Below are positions 61,826 through 64,000 of a DNA stretch of 64,000 nucleotides, one piece after another. Under the pieces are notes generated by a model, which saw nothing but the letters and a program-made list of their open reading frames with translations, was not told the origin of the DNA and did not search any database. The translations under genes were made by a program, and so were the position numbers. The stretch spans positions 124,001-188,000 of the forward strand of contig NZ_JBHGAP010000006.1 of NCBI RefSeq assembly GCF_042610495.1, given 5' to 3'. Within the stretch, counting starts at the first letter, position 1. Each line of letters begins with the position of its first letter. The DNA comes from RU20A sp042610495 (GTDB lineage Bacteria; Pseudomonadota; Alphaproteobacteria; Rhizobiales; Rhizobiaceae).

Positions 61826-63004
61826 TCACGCCACGAGGCTGTCCACCGCGGCCGTCACGCCGCGCAGTTCGGCGAGCCCCTTGAGGCGGCCGATGCAGGA
61901 GTAGCCGGGGTTTACCTTCTTGCCGATATCGTCCACCAGAAGATGCCCGTGGTCGGGGCGCATGGGGATGACGTGGTCGGGGCGGCCCGTTTCGAGGCGG
62001 CGCTTTTCTTCCGCGCGCAGCGCCGTGATGAGCTTCACCATGTCCACATCGCCGCCGAGGTGTTCGGATTCGATGAAGGAACCGTCGGGCTCCTTCGTCA
62101 CGTTGCGCAGGTGGACGAAGTGGATGTGGTCGGCAAACTCACGCGCCATGGCGACCACGTCGTTTTCCGGCCGCGAGCCGTAGGAGCCGGCGCACAGCGT
62201 GATGCCGTTCGCCGCGCTCGGCACGGCGGAAAGAATGGTACGCACGTCTTGCGCCGTCGAGACGACGCGCGGCAGGCCGAAGAGCGAAAACGGCGGGTCA
62301 TCCGGATGGATCGCGAGCTTCGTGCCGTTTTCCTCCGCCACCGGCACGACTTCGCGCAGGAATTCGATGAGGTTTGCTTGCATGTCGGCCGACGACAGCC
62401 CGTCATAGGCGGCGATGCGCTCGCGGATCGTCTCGCGGGTGTGGGTGTCCTCGCCCCCCGGCAGGCCGGCGATGATATTGTGTTCGAGCGTCAGGATGGC
62501 CTCTTCGCTCATCATGGAAAGCCGCGCCTCGGCCTTCTCGATCAGGTCGGCCGAATAGCTCGCCTCCGCATTCTTCCGCTTCAGCACGAAGAGATCGTAG
62601 GCGGCAAACTCCTCCATGTCGAAGCGCAGCGCGAAGCCGCCGGCTGCGGTCGCAAACAGGAGGTCGGTGCGCGTCCAGTCCACCACCGGCATGAAATTGT
62701 AGCAGACAACGGGGATGCCGGCCTTGCCGAGATTGGCGAGGCACTGTTTCCAGGCATCGATATAGCGGCGGCTGTCGCCATTGCGCAGCTTGATGGCGGA
62801 ATTGACGGGAATGGATTCGCATACCGACCAGACCATGCCGGCCTTCTTCACGAGATCCATGCGCTCTGCGATATCCTCCGGCGTCCAGATGCGGCCGTCA
62901 TAGATGTGATGCAGGGCGGTGACGACGCCGGTGGCGCCAGCCTGGCGCGCATGGGCAAGGGTGACAGGGTCCTCGGGTCCGAACCAGCGCCAGCTCTCAA
63001 GCAT
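61826..63004 (-). CDS. uxuA: Mannonate dehydratase UxuA
   Basis: Enzyme of 392 residues that dehydrates D-mannonate to 2-keto-3-deoxygluconate in hexuronate breakdown. The UxuA motifs are all present: ESWRWFGP at the N-terminus, KLAIHPDDPP, CAGSYGSRPEND, HFVHLRNV, ESEHLGGDVDMV and MRPDHGHLL, which include the metal-binding cysteine and histidines. Two consecutive ATG codons (63007, 63004) follow GGGAGGAA; the second has the better 5-nt spacing from GGAGG and matches the family start. It is divergent from a GntR regulator and accompanied by an SDR gene, presumably fructuronate reductase or similar. Confidence 0.95.
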   Translation of the reverse strand: MLESWRWFGPEDPVTLAHARQAGATGVVTALHHIYDGRIWTPEDIAERMDLVKKAGMVWSVCESIPVNSAIKLRNGDSRRYIDAWKQCLANLGKAGIPVVCYNFMPVVDWTRTDLLFATAAGGFALRFDMEEFAAYDLFVLKRKNAEASYSADLIEKAEARLSMMSEEAILTLEHNIIAGLPGGEDTHTRETIRERIAAYDGLSSADMQANLIEFLREVVPVAEENGTKLAIHPDDPPFSLFGLPRVVSTAQDVRTILSAVPSAANGITLCAGSYGSRPENDVVAMAREFADHIHFVHLRNVTKEPDGSFIESEHLGGDVDMVKLITALRAEEKRRLETGRPDHVIPMRPDHGHLLVDDIGKKVNPGYSCIGRLKGLAELRGVTAAVDSLVA

Positions 63005-63018
63005 CATTTCCTCCCGTT

Positions 63019-63029
63019 TCGTCCGACAA
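63019..63029. promoter_or_regulatory. GntR/FCD operator 1 (uxuA-proximal)
   Basis: TCGTCCGACAA is an exact match to the FadR-subfamily consensus TnGTnnnACnA and starts 12 bp upstream of the uxuA start region, where a bound repressor would block uxuA expression. It shares its GTCCGAC core with operator 2. Confidence 0.7.
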
Positions 63030-63081
63030 TAGAAGTTTTCTCCGGCGGATATTGCATGGGATCGGCGGAAATGCAAAACAT

Positions 63082-63092
63082 ATGTCCGACAT
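63082..63092. promoter_or_regulatory. GntR/FCD operator 2 (regulator-proximal)
   Basis: ATGTC-C-GACAT is a perfect 5-bp palindrome about a central C, with the same GTCCGAC core as operator 1. It is 37 bp before the regulator start. The two sites are 63 bp apart, six helical turns, within the divergent uxuA/GntR spacer, a layout that permits looping and autoregulation. Confidence 0.7.
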
Positions 63093-63128
63093 TTGAATGC
63101 AGAGCCCTGATACGATCGACCGTCCGTC

Positions 63129-63827
63129 ATGACCCTTTCGCCCGACCTGATGGAGAGCCCGCGCACCTCCGCCGTCGATACGGTGGTGGGGCAGATCCGT
63201 GGCCTCATCCGCGCGCGTGGCCTGAAGGTGGGCGACGTGCTGCCGAGCGAGGCGGAACTGGCCGACATGTTTGCGGCCAGCCGCGGCACGGTGCGCGAGG
63301 CCTTCCGCACGCTGAAGGCCTATGGTGTCGCGGAATCGCGCCAGAAGGTGGGCGCGGTGCTGACCGCCCAGCACGGCAACGCCATGCGCGATCTCTTCGC
63401 CTTCGCCATGGACATTTCGGAAGATGCGTTTCGCGACATCCAGGGTTATCGCCGGCTGACGGAAATGAACCTCTTCGACCTCGTGATCGACCGCCTGACA
63501 GACGCCGACATGGCCGAGATGGCGGAGATGAACCGGCGGCTGCGCGACGCCCCGGACGCCGAAACGGCGTCCGCCGAGGACTACCGCTTTCACCGCAGGC
63601 TCGTGGATGCGGCCGGCAACCGGACACTGTCGGAGACCTACGGCATGCTGGAGCCGGTGATCCGCCGTCTGATGCTCGCCGGAAAATCGCAGCGCCGGGC
63701 ACTGGAGGGGGCGGCCGACGATCACGACGCGATTCTTGCGGCGCTTGCCGCCCGCGACCGGATCGCCTTCGTCTATCACATGAACCGGCATCTGGATGCC
63801 GGGCTGGAATTCGTGCCCGGCGCCTGA
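63129..63827 (+). CDS. GntR-family (FCD domain) regulator, UxuR-like
   Basis: Regulator of 232 residues. The winged helix (LPSEAELADMFAASRGTVREAFRTLKAYGVAESRQKVGAVL, about 38-78) is followed by an FCD domain whose ligand/metal positions appear in EDYRFHRRLVDAAGN and DDHDAILAALAARD. Divergent from uxuA with two matching operators between them, it is probably a repressor relieved by a hexuronate intermediate, which is the role of ExuR/UxuR proteins. It also precedes an SDR gene by 28 bp. Confidence 0.92.
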   Translation: MTLSPDLMESPRTSAVDTVVGQIRGLIRARGLKVGDVLPSEAELADMFAASRGTVREAFRTLKAYGVAESRQKVGAVLTAQHGNAMRDLFAFAMDISEDAFRDIQGYRRLTEMNLFDLVIDRLTDADMAEMAEMNRRLRDAPDAETASAEDYRFHRRLVDAAGNRTLSETYGMLEPVIRRLMLAGKSQRRALEGAADDHDAILAALAARDRIAFVYHMNRHLDAGLEFVPGA

Positions 63828-63855
63828 CGCCGCGGCCTTGATTGGGAGGATTGCC

Positions 63856-64000
63856 ATGGCCGCATCAGCGGGAACGCCACAGGCCGATTTCGACGGCAAG
63901 GTCGCTGTCGTCACGGGAACGAGCGGCATCGGCCGCGCGGCCGCACTCCGGCTTGCGGCCGGCGGTGCCAAGGTCGCCAGCCTCGGCATCGACCCCAAGT
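63856..64000 (+). CDS. Short-chain dehydrogenase/reductase (partial, 3' end cut off)
   Basis: The first 48 residues are visible: a start after GGGAGGATTGCC, then DFDGKVAVVTGTSGIGRAAALRLAAGGAKVASLGIDP, which is the classical SDR cofactor motif TGxxxGxG (with S-G-I in place of the middle residues). Beside uxuA and its regulator it is likely a fructuronate reductase-type or related hexuronate dehydrogenase, but the catalytic tetrad lies beyond the window. Confidence 0.88.
   Translation, partial: MAASAGTPQADFDGKVAVVTGTSGIGRAAALRLAAGGAKVASLGIDPK

Noticed and set aside
1..64000. tRNA, rRNA, integrase, transposase or replication genes
   Set aside because: None were seen in either strand; mobility is suggested only by the intergenic repeats, DUF1612 gene and VapBC pair.

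Overview
The window is high-GC, gene-dense DNA that looks like an accessory replicon or chromid of an alphaproteobacterium, most likely in the Rhizobiaceae (Rhizobium, Agrobacterium, Ensifer or Shinella type). Four things point there: the abundance of ABC and TRAP uptake operons with GntR, LysR and AraC regulators; a DUF1612 plus helix-turn-helix gene of the kind common on rhizobial plasmids; an intergenic palindromic mosaic at 18660-18860 that resembles RIME elements; and a BigR-type sulfur-stress locus. I see no rRNA, tRNA, CRISPR array, insertion sequence, replication origin or phage gene.

Layout. (1) 1-4304, minus strand: a TRAP transporter operon (dctQ cut by the window edge, dctP) behind three enzyme genes (SAF-domain oxidoreductase, ABM-fold monooxygenase, 3-hydroxyisobutyrate dehydrogenase-like). 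(2) 4400-8880, minus: a two-gene RND efflux operon. (3) 8927-14101: a FadL-like outer-membrane channel, a coniferyl-aldehyde-type dehydrogenase and an MFS carrier on the minus strand, with a divergent AraC regulator. (4) 14227-18601, plus: a compact, overlapping four-gene operon of FGGY sugar kinase, class II aldolase, class III aminotransferase and a second class II aldolase homologue that has lost its metal and catalytic residues. I cannot match this set to a known pathway, and it is the best candidate for an undescribed system. (5) 18660-27328: the palindromic mosaic and a 2,701-residue autotransporter with about 22 glycine-rich repeats. (6) 27329-33511, plus: GntR regulator, Cys/Met-type PLP enzyme and a complete sugar-type ABC importer. 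(7) 33570-37436: BigR and a peroxiredoxin divergent from a persulfide-dioxygenase-like hydrolase, split YeeE/YedE and TauE.

(8) 37546-41248: cupin, LysR regulator, and an FAD alditol/aldonolactone oxidase paired with a short-chain dehydrogenase. (9) 41568-43551: the DUF1612 gene and a VapBC toxin-antitoxin pair, the most plasmid-like part. (10) 43654-56218: a large amine, amide or hydroxy-acid catabolic region with an ArgE-like deacylase, GhrA-like reductase, cupin, aldehyde dehydrogenase, tartrate-dehydrogenase-like enzyme, GabD, a PuuB/DadA-type oxidase, a HAD hydrolase, an omega-aminotransferase and two paralogous two-domain acetyltransferases. (11) 56489-61734: a dipeptide/opine-type ABC importer with a Tat-type binding protein and a fused double ATPase. 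(12) 61826-64000: mannonate dehydratase divergent from a GntR regulator and the start of a short-chain dehydrogenase, a hexuronate module with two matching operators.

The general picture is a scavenging catalogue: each solute importer sits with oxidoreductases that feed central metabolism and usually with its own regulator. A shared design feature is that all three solute-binding-protein genes are followed by a strong stem-loop before the membrane-component genes.
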